A program made the translations under genes and the position numbers. From CAZIRF01 sp964541755 (GTDB taxonomy: Bacteria > Spirochaetota > Spirochaetia > Treponematales > Breznakiellaceae): DNA of 25,190 nt. The stretch's first letter is position 1. Every line of letters begins with the position of its first letter. The notes under the pieces are model-generated. The model ran no database searches. It was not told the origin of the DNA and was given only the letters and a program-made list of their open reading frames with translations. This document shows positions 14,294 to 21,954 of the stretch, one piece after another. Where the stretch lies: assembly GCA_964541755.1 (NCBI GenBank), contig CAZIRF010000042.1:1-25190 (forward strand). The letters are read 5' to 3'.

Positions 14294-16128
14294 CCACGAC
14301 CGGAACCCCCAAAGGCCGCGGCAGCGCATCAGCCTTGATCTTCTTTTTTCTCGTCCTCTTTCTGCCCGCCGGGAAGCTCGCGGCTATCGAAGCCGACTTG
14401 GAATCGGTCGAGACGTACATCGTAATATGGAACAACGGCCTCGCCTTGCACACCCACCGCATGCAGTGGAATGTGAGCGAAGGGACGATGGGCGCCTTCT
14501 ACTTTATGGGCGAAAGATCCAAGCTGTATTGGGACGAGGAGCGCTGCTGGGCAGACCTGTGGGACGGGCGCCGGGTGCCCCTGGATATTACCTGGGTGGG
14601 CGACAAGTGGGACATCGTCCTCGCCGACGGGGTGCGCTCGCGCGGGCGCAACTGGTGGGTGCTCAACTACGGCAGCAAAATCTTCGAAGAGGGCTTTGTC
14701 GGGAAGACACAGTCTGAAGAATTCGGCGATCTCTTCTATTTTGACTGGGGCAGTGTTGAATGGGACGAGGCCCTCGCCACACGCACCGTGCACGTCATTC
14801 TGCCCATCGAAATTGCGGCCGGTTCCGCCGGCGATTCGCGCGATCCCTTCCTGGCGGAACTGGGTTTTCGCACCGAGTCATACGTCAACAGCCAGAACAA
14901 GATCGACTGGTACGCGGCCCCCGGCGACGAGGGCGTGCACTACCTGGCCCTGCGTTTCCATCAGGACGAGGTGAGCGCCTACGGCTCGCAGCGCCTCCAG
15001 TTCTACCTCTCGCTCGACGCCCTCCTGCCCTGGCTCGATGAAGAATTCGCCGCGGCGCTCGCTTCCGGCACGGGGCAAACAGCGTCTCGAGGGCCCTCTT
15101 CAGGCGATGACCAAACAGACTGGGCCGGTGAGATGGGTGATACGCCCCCGGAGGGCTCCAATCTTGTTCCGTATCAAGAGCCCGAGCCGCCTTCGCCCCC
15201 GCCATTCACGCTCATGTTCACCTTCTTCTTTGGCCTCTTGGGCCTCGCGGTGATCCTCTTCATGATAAAGGCAAAGGGCTTTCCCAAGGCGGTCGCCGTC
15301 GCCGAGGGCATCGCATGGGCGGGAGACGACTGGGTGGCGCCGCGCCTCGTCCAGGGCTCCTACGCCGTTCCCGGCAAGGTCGCCAAGGATCTCCACCCGG
15401 TGGAACAGGCCCTCCTCTTCGAACTGCCCCTGCCCCGTATTGTCGCCATCATCCTCGAGACCCTCGAGCGCGCGAAGCTCCTGGAGGTCGTCCAGGAAGC
15501 CCCCCTCCAGGTGCGCCTCCTGGAACCGGCGCCAAGTATGGCGGCGCCATCGAAAACTGCGGCGGCCGACCCGGCCGCCCCGGATACGCCCCCCGACTAT
15601 GGCGAGCGCTTCCTTTCGGTCTTCGATGCAGAGGGCTATGTCCTCTCTTCGCAGATGGCAGACTTCTTCGAGGAGGCCCTGCGCCACCTTCAAGAAAAGA
15701 TCTGGGACTGCGACCTCGAGGCGACGAAGGCGTACTGGCGAAAGACCATAGAGGAGACGCCCGAAGACGAGGGGGCAGACGCCCGCGCCGACGAGCGCGT
15801 GCGCGACCGGGACCGGCCCTACAGCCGCTACCATACCCGCCCGGTCCTCTGGTACTCGTCCTGGCACTACCTCGACCGGCACAGTGAGCGCCGCACGAAT
15901 ATCGGCCTGCCGGAGGAATTCAGCGGGACCTGGGGGCAATTCATGGCCTCGAGTTCCTGTTTTTCCGGCTGCTTCTCGCCTGCAGGCCTCGAGGGAACGT
16001 CATCTGCCTGCTACTCGGCCTGCCACAACGCCTGCCATTCGGCCTGTCACTCGGCCTGCCACAGCGCCTGCCACTCGGCTTGTCATTCGGCCTGCCACAG
16101 CGCCTGTGTTTCCGGGGGTGCCCGCTAA
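14290..16128 (+). CDS. Membrane protein with C-terminal Cys-His-Ser-Ala repeat tail, putative radical SAM substrate
   Basis: 612 residues. The signal peptide is about 1-33 (LIFFFLVLFLPAGKLAA). A Trp-rich, beta-looking extracytoplasmic domain covers about 35-270, then a Pro/Glu linker, one membrane helix (about 307-326) and a cytoplasmic domain (about 330-555). The tail has 11 cysteines at 557, 561, 574 and then every fourth residue to 606: CFSG, CFSP, CYSA, CHNA, six CHSA, CVSG. Signal peptide plus one helix puts the tail in the cytosol, where the adjacent radical SAM enzyme could reach it. The topology resembles DUF2207-type proteins, which often end in low-complexity tails. The stop overlaps the enzyme's start by one base. 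The tail could instead bind metal. Confidence 0.85.
   Translation: MTTTGTPKGRGSASALIFFFLVLFLPAGKLAAIEADLESVETYIVIWNNGLALHTHRMQWNVSEGTMGAFYFMGERSKLYWDEERCWADLWDGRRVPLDITWVGDKWDIVLADGVRSRGRNWWVLNYGSKIFEEGFVGKTQSEEFGDLFYFDWGSVEWDEALATRTVHVILPIEIAAGSAGDSRDPFLAELGFRTESYVNSQNKIDWYAAPGDEGVHYLALRFHQDEVSAYGSQRLQFYLSLDALLPWLDEEFAAALASGTGQTASRGPSSGDDQTDWAGEMGDTPPEGSNLVPYQEPEPPSPPPFTLMFTFFFGLLGLAVILFMIKAKGFPKAVAVAEGIAWAGDDWVAPRLVQGSYAVPGKVAKDLHPVEQALLFELPLPRIVAIILETLERAKLLEVVQEAPLQVRLLEPAPSMAAPSKTAAADPAAPDTPPDYGERFLSVFDAEGYVLSSQMADFFEEALRHLQEKIWDCDLEATKAYWRKTIEETPEDEGADARADERVRDRDRPYSRYHTRPVLWYSSWHYLDRHSERRTNIGLPEEFSGTWGQFMASSSCFSGCFSPAGLEGTSSACYSACHNACHSACHSACHSACHSACHSACHSACVSGGAR
16009..16116 (+). repeat. 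Nine 12-bp units encoding the CxxA/CHSA tail
   Basis: The units translate as CYSA, CHNA, six CHSA and CVSG. Codons vary between neighbours: Ser is TCG or AGC, Cys TGC or TGT, His CAC or CAT, Ala GCC or GCT. The protein repeat is therefore better conserved than the DNA repeat, which argues against a recent slippage artefact. Confidence 0.93.
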
Positions 16129-17549
16129 TGCCCTTTGCCGCACTGCGTTCCCGGCTCGAAAAAGCCGCAGCCAAACGACAGACTTCCCGGCACGCCGCCC
16201 GCACGAGCGGGGGCCCTCAATTCATCGCCCCCGCGTGGATCGACGAGTTTTGGCGCGACTGCGGCCAGCACATCTTCGTGCGCGAGGAGGATGCAGTCCT
16301 CATCCTCCCGCCCAACCGCGTCTACAAGCTCAACCCCACCGGGGCCCGCCTCATCGCCTTTCTCAAGGCCGGGGGCCACTCAAAGGACTTCGGCCTCCCC
16401 TCGCAGGAGGCCCTGGATGACACGACGGCCTTCTTCAACGATCTCGCCTGCCTCTACCGCGGCGAGGCGGCCCCCTTCGGGAGCCTCGAGACCGTCCACT
16501 TCGAGCTCAACTTCACCTCCCTGCCCATACTCGCCGAGGTCGCCCTAACCTACCGCTGCAACAACGCCTGCCTCTTCTGCTACGCCGGCTGCGCGGGGGG
16601 CACGAGCCAGGCGACCGCAGCTCGCCCCGAGCTCGACACGGCGGGCTTCAAGGCCGTCATCGACTGCTTCGCCCGCGAGGCCCGCGTCCCCTTCTTCTCC
16701 TTTACCGGGGGCGAGCCCACCCTGCGCGACGACCTTGAAGAGCTCATCGCGTACGCGGCTTCCCTTGGCCTCATCACCAACCTTGTCACCAACGGCACCC
16801 TGATAGACTGCGAGCGCGCCCGCGACCTCAAGGCCGCAGGATTGGGAAGCGCCCAGGTCTCGATTGAAGCCCCGGATGCCCCCCTCCACGACTATCTCGT
16901 TGGCCGTGCGGGGGCCTTCGAGGATACCGTGGCAGGGATTCGCGCTCTTGTCGGGGCGGGAGTGCCCACACAGACCAACACGACCATCAGCAATCCCAAT
17001 CGCGGCCAGGTAGCCGCCCTCCCCGCCTTCCTCAAGACCCTGGGGGTGCGCAGATTCGCCATGAACCTCTTCATCCCCACCATCGAGGGGCCATATACCA
17101 AAGAACTATTCCTCCCCTATGACGAAATCGGCCCCATCGTAGAAGAAGTGCGCGCCGCAGCCCGTTGCGAGGACCTCACCTTCTACTGGTACAGCCCCAC
17201 CCCCTTCTGCAGCTACAACCCCATCGCCCAAGGCCTGGGAAACAAGAGCTGCGCCGCCGCAGACGGCCTCCTTTCGGTCGCCCCGGACGGCGAAGTCCTC
17301 CCCTGCTCCTCCTGGGACCTGGGGCTGGGAAAGCTCACCGAAGAGCCCTTCCGCGCCATCTGGGATTCCCCGGCTGCACGGGCCTGCCGCAACAAGGACG
17401 CCGCCCCCGCCATCTGCAAGACCTGCCCCTCGTTCACCGCCTGCCAGGGGGCCTGCCCCCTCTACTGGCGCCACGCGGGAACCGCCCTCATCGAAAACAG
17501 CTGCCCCGCGCGCCACCCGGCCTGCGCAGAAGGAGCCCTCCATGGTTGA
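16128..17549 (+). CDS. Radical SAM/SPASM enzyme with PqqD-like recognition domain
   Basis: 473 residues from ATG at 16128, within the TAATG overlap with the repeat protein. Residues about 48-110 (VLILPPNRVYKLNPTGARL) look like a PqqD/RRE peptide-binding domain. The radical SAM cluster motif CNNACLFC has Cys at 144, 148 and 151, and the SAM-binding GGEPT is at 194-198. The C-terminal SPASM domain has C375, C393 (pattern CX12GX4C) and CX2CX5CX3C at 430, 433, 439 and 443, with more Cys after it, enough for two auxiliary Fe-S clusters. This architecture is typical of RiPP maturases that form thioether or carbon-carbon links. The likely substrate is the Cys-rich tail encoded just upstream. Class is certain; reaction and target are inferred. 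Confidence 0.93.
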   Translation: MPFAALRSRLEKAAAKRQTSRHAARTSGGPQFIAPAWIDEFWRDCGQHIFVREEDAVLILPPNRVYKLNPTGARLIAFLKAGGHSKDFGLPSQEALDDTTAFFNDLACLYRGEAAPFGSLETVHFELNFTSLPILAEVALTYRCNNACLFCYAGCAGGTSQATAARPELDTAGFKAVIDCFAREARVPFFSFTGGEPTLRDDLEELIAYAASLGLITNLVTNGTLIDCERARDLKAAGLGSAQVSIEAPDAPLHDYLVGRAGAFEDTVAGIRALVGAGVPTQTNTTISNPNRGQVAALPAFLKTLGVRRFAMNLFIPTIEGPYTKELFLPYDEIGPIVEEVRAAARCEDLTFYWYSPTPFCSYNPIAQGLGNKSCAAADGLLSVAPDGEVLPCSSWDLGLGKLTEEPFRAIWDSPAARACRNKDAAPAICKTCPSFTACQGACPLYWRHAGTALIENSCPARHPACAEGALHG

Positions 17550-18453
17550 CATTCCCCTTCCCTTTCGCCTCAAGGGGCTTCCCCTCGCAAGCCGCCTCAT
17601 CCTCTGGGTCGCCGGAGCCGGCACGGGGATAAGCCTGCAAATAATGGTTCCCGCCCTGCGCATCCCCGGGCTCATCCTCGTGGCCCTCGCCGCCCTCATT
17701 CCCCTCGCCACCCGCGTCTGGACCAACAAACCCAAGGACCAGGGCGAAGAAGAGTGGGTCGCCGCGAGCAGCGCGGAAATTGACCGCCTCGTGGACAACT
17801 TCAAGCAGACCCGCTCGCTCAAGATTCCCGCCTGGTACCGCGCCGGCAGCGGCATCGGCTGCAGCGTCGCCCTGGGCATCCTCTTCATCCTGATTATCGT
17901 GAACGCAGGGCCGGGATGGGTTGTCGCAAATGTCCTTTTCATCCTCTTTCCCCTGCTCAACTTCCTCACCATCCAGCTCTGGGTCCCGCGCGAATTCGAG
18001 ATGATACTGGGCGCCGTCCACGCCTTCATGGGCGTCCCCACCCCCAAAAATCAGGTTCTAACCCCCTACCTGCGCCTCGACCGCGACGACAAGGGCCTGC
18101 GCGTCCCCGAAAGCGCCCGCCTCCTCCTCGAACCCCGCCGCAAAAAGGACGACCTCGTGGGCATCCAGGTGCAGGCCGCCATCAACAACGGCCCCAACGG
18201 CGCCGTCCCCTACCTCTACGCCGTCGTCCTTACCAAGGGCGAGGGCCCCTCCTGGCGCATCGCGAGCGCCTTCAAGGTCAAGGGCTACGAGGTCGAATCG
18301 GGTTCCAGCGAGGAAGGCGGCCAAGTTTGGGGTACCGTCGTCATACGCCAGAGGACCGCCCGGGGCGGCTATCACACCACCCCGGCCAACTGCCGCAAGC
18401 TTGCGAGGATCTGCCACGAACTCATCGATGCGCTGTCGGGGGATCAAGGCTGA
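17542..18453 (+). CDS. Four-TM membrane protein, last gene of the radical SAM cassette
   Basis: 303 residues. The ATG at 17542 overlaps the enzyme gene by eight bases and has AAGGAG six bases upstream. Two membrane helices (about 18-58) are followed by a charged loop with EIDRLVDNFKQTRSLKIPAW. Two more helices come next (about 105-150), then a soluble C-terminal domain of about 150 residues with alternating beta and basic segments (YLRLDRDDKGLRVPES, AVPYLYAVVLTKGEG). I do not recognise the family. Overlap with the maturase makes it part of the same system, perhaps export, anchoring or partner of the modified protein; no catalytic motif is visible. Confidence 0.8.
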   Translation: MVDIPLPFRLKGLPLASRLILWVAGAGTGISLQIMVPALRIPGLILVALAALIPLATRVWTNKPKDQGEEEWVAASSAEIDRLVDNFKQTRSLKIPAWYRAGSGIGCSVALGILFILIIVNAGPGWVVANVLFILFPLLNFLTIQLWVPREFEMILGAVHAFMGVPTPKNQVLTPYLRLDRDDKGLRVPESARLLLEPRRKKDDLVGIQVQAAINNGPNGAVPYLYAVVLTKGEGPSWRIASAFKVKGYEVESGSSEEGGQVWGTVVIRQRTARGGYHTTPANCRKLARICHELIDALSGDQG

Positions 18454-18471
18454 TAGTCCCACCCGCGTCCT

Positions 18472-18500
18472 CTGGTATTTTACACGGGTATCCCTATACT
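18472..18500 (+). promoter_or_regulatory. Probable catalase promoter
   Basis: A good -10 box, TATACT (18495-18500), with only a weak -35 (CTGGTA, 18472-18477) at 17 bases. It lies in the 70-base gap after the cassette, followed by the ribosome site GGGAGG at 18513-18518. I see no PerR- or OxyR-like box, though the weak -35 suggests an activator. Confidence 0.45.
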
Positions 18501-18523
18501 TGATTGGTACAAGGGAGGCACGC

Positions 18524-19978
18524 ATGGACAATAAGAAACTCACGCGCGTCAACGGAGCTCCGGTAGAGGATAACCAAAATGTCATGACCGCCGGGCCCCG
18601 CGGGCCCATGCTCCTGCAGGATGTCTGGTTCCTGGAGAAACTCGCCCACTTCGACCGCGAGGTCATCCCTGAACGCCGCATGCACGCCAAGGGCTCGGGC
18701 GCCTTTGGCAGCTTTACGGTGACCAACGACCTTACCCGCCACACCCGGGCGGCCCTCTTTTCCAAGGTGGGAAAGAAGACCGATGTCTTTGTACGCTTCT
18801 CCACCGTGGCCGGGGAACGCGGGGCCGCCGATGCAGAGCGCGACATACGCGGTTTTGCCATCAAGTTCTATACCGAAGAGGGCAACTGGGACCTCGTGGG
18901 GAACAACACACCGGTCTTCTTCCTGCGCGATCCCCTCAAGTTTCCCGACCTCAACCACGCCGTCAAGCGCGACCCCAGGACCAACCTGCGCAGCGCAAAA
19001 AACAACTGGGACTTCTGGACCAGCCTGCCAGAAGCCCTCCATCAGGTTACCATCACCATGAGCGAGCGCGGCATACCCGCAAGCTATCGCGAGATGAACG
19101 GCTACGGGAGCCATACGTACAGCTTTATCAACGCCAAGAACGAACGCATCTGGGTCAAGTTCCACTTGAAGACCGAGCAGGGCATTAAAAACCTCACGGA
19201 TGCCCAGGCAGAGGCCATCATCGCCAAATGCCGCGAGAGTCACCAGCGGGACCTCTTCGACGCTATCGAACGCGGCGACTTCCCCCGCTGGAAAGTATCG
19301 GTCCAGCTCATGAGCGACGAAGAGGCCAAGGCCCTTCCCTTCAACCCCTTTGACCTTACCAAGGTCTGGCCCCATGGGGACTACCCGCTTGTCGAGCTGG
19401 GCGTCCTGGAGCTCAACCGCAACCCAGACAACTACTTTGCCGATGTCGAGCAGGCGGCCTTCAACCCGGCCAACGTTGTCCCCGGCATCCACTTCTCGCC
19501 CGACAAGATGCTTCAGGGTCGCCTCTTCTCCTACGGCGACGCCCAGCGCTACCGGCTGGGGGTCAACCACCACTCCATACCCGTCAACGCAGCCCGCTGT
19601 CCCGTTCACGGCTACCACCGCGACGGCCAGATGCGGGTCGACGGCAACTACGGCGCAGCCCTGGGCTACGAGCCCAACAGCTATGGCGAGTGGCAGGAAC
19701 AAGCCGAATACGCCCCGCCGCCCCTCGAGCTCTCCGGCGCGGCCGACCACTGGAGCCACCGCGAGGACGATGACGACTACTACTCGCAACCGGGGGCCCT
19801 CTTTCGCCTCATGAGTCCCGCCCAGCAGGAAGCCCTCTTCGGGAACACAGCTCGCGCTATGGGCGATGCCCCCCGCGAGATCAAGCTGCGCCACATCGCA
19901 AACTGCCTCAAGGCCGATCCCGCCTACGGCGAGGGGGTCGCCAAGGCCCTTGGTATCCCGGCCAGCGAGGCCCGCTGA
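18524..19978 (+). CDS. katA: Monofunctional haem catalase
   Basis: 484 residues from ATG at 18524 with GGGAGG five bases upstream; the frame is open further 5' but without a ribosome site. It converts hydrogen peroxide to water and oxygen. The distal His is in RRMHAKGSGAFGSF, the distal Asn in GNNTPVFFLRDP, and the proximal haem-ligand Tyr in GRLFSYGDAQRYRLG. Other family blocks (RFSTVAGERGAADAERDIRGFA, NPFDLTKVWPHGDYP) are intact. Length and C-terminus fit small-subunit, clade 3 catalases. Catalase in a probable spirochaete suggests exposure to oxygen and may be a transferred gene. Its stop overlaps the DUF454 gene start by one base. Confidence 0.97.
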   Translation: MDNKKLTRVNGAPVEDNQNVMTAGPRGPMLLQDVWFLEKLAHFDREVIPERRMHAKGSGAFGSFTVTNDLTRHTRAALFSKVGKKTDVFVRFSTVAGERGAADAERDIRGFAIKFYTEEGNWDLVGNNTPVFFLRDPLKFPDLNHAVKRDPRTNLRSAKNNWDFWTSLPEALHQVTITMSERGIPASYREMNGYGSHTYSFINAKNERIWVKFHLKTEQGIKNLTDAQAEAIIAKCRESHQRDLFDAIERGDFPRWKVSVQLMSDEEAKALPFNPFDLTKVWPHGDYPLVELGVLELNRNPDNYFADVEQAAFNPANVVPGIHFSPDKMLQGRLFSYGDAQRYRLGVNHHSIPVNAARCPVHGYHRDGQMRVDGNYGAALGYEPNSYGEWQEQAEYAPPPLELSGAADHWSHREDDDDYYSQPGALFRLMSPAQQEALFGNTARAMGDAPREIKLRHIANCLKADPAYGEGVAKALGIPASEAR

Positions 19979-20370
19979 TGCTCGCAAAACCCCTCCTCTT
20001 CGTCGCGGGCATCGCCTCGCTCTCGGCGGGGGTGGTGGGGGTTTTTCTACCCATCCTTCCCACCACGCCCTTCCTCCTCCTCGCCGCGGCCTGCTTCCTG
20101 CGCAGCTCGCGCCGCCTCTACACCTGGATTACCCGCCAAAAAATCCTGGGCCCCTACATCGAAAACTGGACGCGCTACCGGGCCATCACCCTCCCGGCCA
20201 AAATCGCCTCCATCGCCGTCCTCTGGGCCGTCCTCGTTTCGACCATTCTCTTCGCTCTCTCATCGCCCTTCATGCGCGTACTTCTCGTACTCGTGGGCAT
20301 CGGCGTAACGGTCCACCTCCTCTTCCTCAAGACCCTTACCCGCGACATGAGGGAAAAGCAGCAAGCTTAA
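19978..20370 (+). CDS. DUF454 (YbaN-like) inner-membrane protein
   Basis: 130 residues. It has the DUF454 hallmark of an N-terminal helix with GVVGVFLPILPTTPFLLLAAACFLRSS followed by YTWITRQKILGPYIENW, then two more membrane helices and a basic tail. Function of the family is unknown. It starts on the last base of the catalase stop codon with no ribosome site of its own, so it is translated by coupling to catalase. Confidence 0.9.
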   Translation: MLAKPLLFVAGIASLSAGVVGVFLPILPTTPFLLLAAACFLRSSRRLYTWITRQKILGPYIENWTRYRAITLPAKIASIAVLWAVLVSTILFALSSPFMRVLLVLVGIGVTVHLLFLKTLTRDMREKQQA

Positions 20371-20417
20371 CCGTGGTGTTGCAAATAAGGGCAAAAGGGG
20401 GCGCAGTGGGCAAGTAA

Positions 20418-20594
20418 TGGCAGCCCGCGGCCCCGGCCGCCTTCGCCCAAGTGGAAATCGCCGCCGCTGTGGAGGGCGGCTGGCTGCCAGGCCGCGACTC
20501 TTTCGTCATTCAGTCGACTGCTACCATCAGCTATGATTTCGGTGCGACCGTCCTCGAACTGCCAGTCAAGTACACCGTAACAGAGGAGGGATAG
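20418..20594 (+). pseudogene. 5'-truncated exported beta-protein remnant
   Basis: An in-frame stretch reads PAAPAAFAQVEIAAAVEGG, then WLPGRDSFVIQSTATISYDFG, ending in TAG at 20592-20594. AFAQ looks like a signal-peptidase site and the rest alternates like the first strands of an outer-membrane barrel. An upstream in-frame stop (TAA at 20415) removes the start of the signal peptide, and the protein ends after about 50 residues. The DNA is GC-rich like the core genome, unlike the two exported proteins that follow. It may be the remains of a related gene displaced by the AT-rich insert. Confidence 0.5.
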
Positions 20595-20689
20595 CGGACA
20601 AGTTCTCCGGAAGCCAGATTCAACAAACCATACATTTTCTGAGTCCGGCTTCCCGAAAATCATACAAATACTCAACAGGTAATAATTTA

Positions 20690-20718
20690 TTGACAACGCC
20701 TTGAGTGTTTGATATTCT
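20690..20718 (+). promoter_or_regulatory. Strong sigma70-like promoter of the AT-rich block
   Basis: TTGACA (20690-20695), a 17-base spacer, then TATTCT (20713-20718). Transcription should begin near 20725, inside the perfect palindrome GTCATGG-CCATGAC (20725-20738), which would be a natural repressor site. Confidence 0.75.
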
Positions 20719-20754
20719 GCCAAGGTCATGGCCATGACGAAAAAGTATTTCTCG

Positions 20755-20790
20755 ATCGATATGCTTTTCATCGATATGCTTTTCATCGAT
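20755..20790 (+). repeat. Tandem 15-bp repeats in the 5' leader
   Basis: ATCGATATGCTTTTC occurs twice in a row (20755-20769 and 20770-20784), followed by a partial third copy, ATCGAT. It lies in the leader between the promoter and the ribosome site (AAGGAG, 20814-20819). Confidence 0.9.
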
Positions 20791-20824
20791 TGATTTGAAG
20801 AAATAAAAAACACAAGGAGTCTGT

Positions 20825-21289
20825 ATGAGAAAACTGCTTATCCTTATTCCATTGGTTTTTTTCGCTCCGTCAGTCTTTGCTCAGCTGGAGATGGGAATTG
20901 GCCTCGAACCCAATTTCACCTTCATTTGGAATCAGCCTATTGGACAAACAGCCGGTTCATTGACGTACGACTTTGGCACCGTCGCCGTGGAGTCAACCAC
21001 CAAATTCGGTGTTATGGGTGATATCATGTTGGCGACGAGTCTTGGCGTCTGCTATGATATTCCGCTCAATGGAGCCCGTGTCATTCGCCTTTCAACAGGC
21101 CCTTTGATTTCGTTCGGCCTTATGGCAGAAGGCATGTATTATGGTGGTTATTTTCAAGCAAAATACAAAAACGATTCCGCATCCAGTTGGTATGCCAATA
21201 CAGGGTTTGACTTCTACTATTTCATGGATGAAGGGAGAATAATTCTGCCAACCATTTATATCGGTGGCGGTTACTCTTTCGAGTTTTGA
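20825..21289 (+). CDS. Exported beta-rich protein, probable small outer-membrane barrel
   Basis: 154 residues. A clear signal peptide ends at SVFAQ (about residue 20). The mature part alternates aromatic and small residues in strand-length runs (LEMGIGLEPNFTFIW, YYGGYFQAKYK) and ends in GGGYSFEF; a C-terminal Phe is the usual barrel-assembly signal. Length suits an eight-strand barrel. AAGGAG is five bases before the ATG and a good promoter lies upstream. Codon use is more AT-rich than in the genes to the left. No specific function recognised. Confidence 0.75.
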   Translation: MRKLLILIPLVFFAPSVFAQLEMGIGLEPNFTFIWNQPIGQTAGSLTYDFGTVAVESTTKFGVMGDIMLATSLGVCYDIPLNGARVIRLSTGPLISFGLMAEGMYYGGYFQAKYKNDSASSWYANTGFDFYYFMDEGRIILPTIYIGGGYSFEF

Positions 21290-21291
21290 GC

Positions 21292-21320
21292 TTGGGGATA
21301 ACTGAAGGCTGCAGTATAGT
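21292..21320 (+). promoter_or_regulatory. Promoter for the second exported protein
   Basis: TTGGGG (21292-21297), 17 bases, TATAGT (21315-21320), starting just after the stop of the previous gene. A GGGGAG ribosome site at 21333 precedes the ATG at 21343. Confidence 0.5.
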
Positions 21321-21342
21321 CACTGATCCAAAGGGGAGAGAT

Positions 21343-21930
21343 ATGGAAAATAAAGGTGTTTTCTATAAAAAAAGTATCCTTGCCGTACTTTTCTTATCCC
21401 TGTTTATCAGTGGCATATCTGCAGAGGATATCTACAAAACAAGTTTCAGCTTTGGTGTGATTGGAGTAGGGATATCCAGCGATGAGTCATTCTCAAATGG
21501 CTATTATTATGGCAATTTGCTCTGCTTGGAACATACATTCAATGACAGACTTGCTTTAAAGATGTCACCTTTATATTTTAATTGGAACATGTTTGATGAG
21601 GATATTTTTCAACTGACCTTTTTGAATGCATTCCTTTCATATAACTTGCTGGATGATGATTATGTTTTTTTGGGGCCAAGTATTTCAATCAATACTCTTG
21701 GCTACAATAATCTTGCTTTGATCAATTTGAATGCCGGTTTTGTTTTTTCCATAAGCAGCATTCCTTCCAAGACCGTTTTAAAATATAACTATATATTTCT
21801 TGAAGCTGGCGTTACATACAATACGAGCACTTATTCCGTATACGGTAATGTTGGCGTGGATTTATTGTGGTTGTTGGCAATTCTTGGAAACCCATCCAAG
21901 GAAAATGAAGTGGCAGAAACCAGCTTTTAA
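21343..21930 (+). CDS. Exported beta-rich protein of unknown function
   Basis: 195 residues from ATG at 21343, chosen because GGGGAGAG lies just upstream; the frame's earlier ATG at 21286 overlaps the previous gene and a promoter. A signal peptide (SILAVLFLSLFISGISAED) is cut near residue 27. The rest shows alternating hydrophobic/aromatic strands (YYYGNLLCLEHTF, LKMSPLYFNWNMF) like an outer-membrane barrel, but the C-terminus ends in a polar tail rather than a terminal barrel strand. AT-rich codons throughout. I do not recognise a family; it may be a distant paralogue of its neighbour at 20825. Confidence 0.65.
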   Translation: MENKGVFYKKSILAVLFLSLFISGISAEDIYKTSFSFGVIGVGISSDESFSNGYYYGNLLCLEHTFNDRLALKMSPLYFNWNMFDEDIFQLTFLNAFLSYNLLDDDYVFLGPSISINTLGYNNLALINLNAGFVFSISSIPSKTVLKYNYIFLEAGVTYNTSTYSVYGNVGVDLLWLLAILGNPSKENEVAETSF

Positions 21931-21954
21931 GTCCATAAAATAAGGAAGAAACAC

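Larger units (their letters stand above)
20371..20824 (+). other. Junction between GC-rich core DNA and AT-rich accessory block
   Basis: Base composition drops sharply after about 20600. The stretch holds the exported-protein remnant, a 7-bp inverted repeat (GGAAGCC at about 20600 and GGCTTCC at about 20650), a good promoter, a palindrome and short tandem repeats, listed separately. I see no other gene in it. Confidence 0.6.

Noticed and set aside
16009..16116. CRISPR-like direct repeats
   Set aside because: The period is 12 bp, there are no spacers, and the repeats are in frame within a protein tail.
18494..19987. Long minus-strand frame opposite catalase
   Set aside because: Fully antisense to an unmistakable catalase, with no supporting start site.
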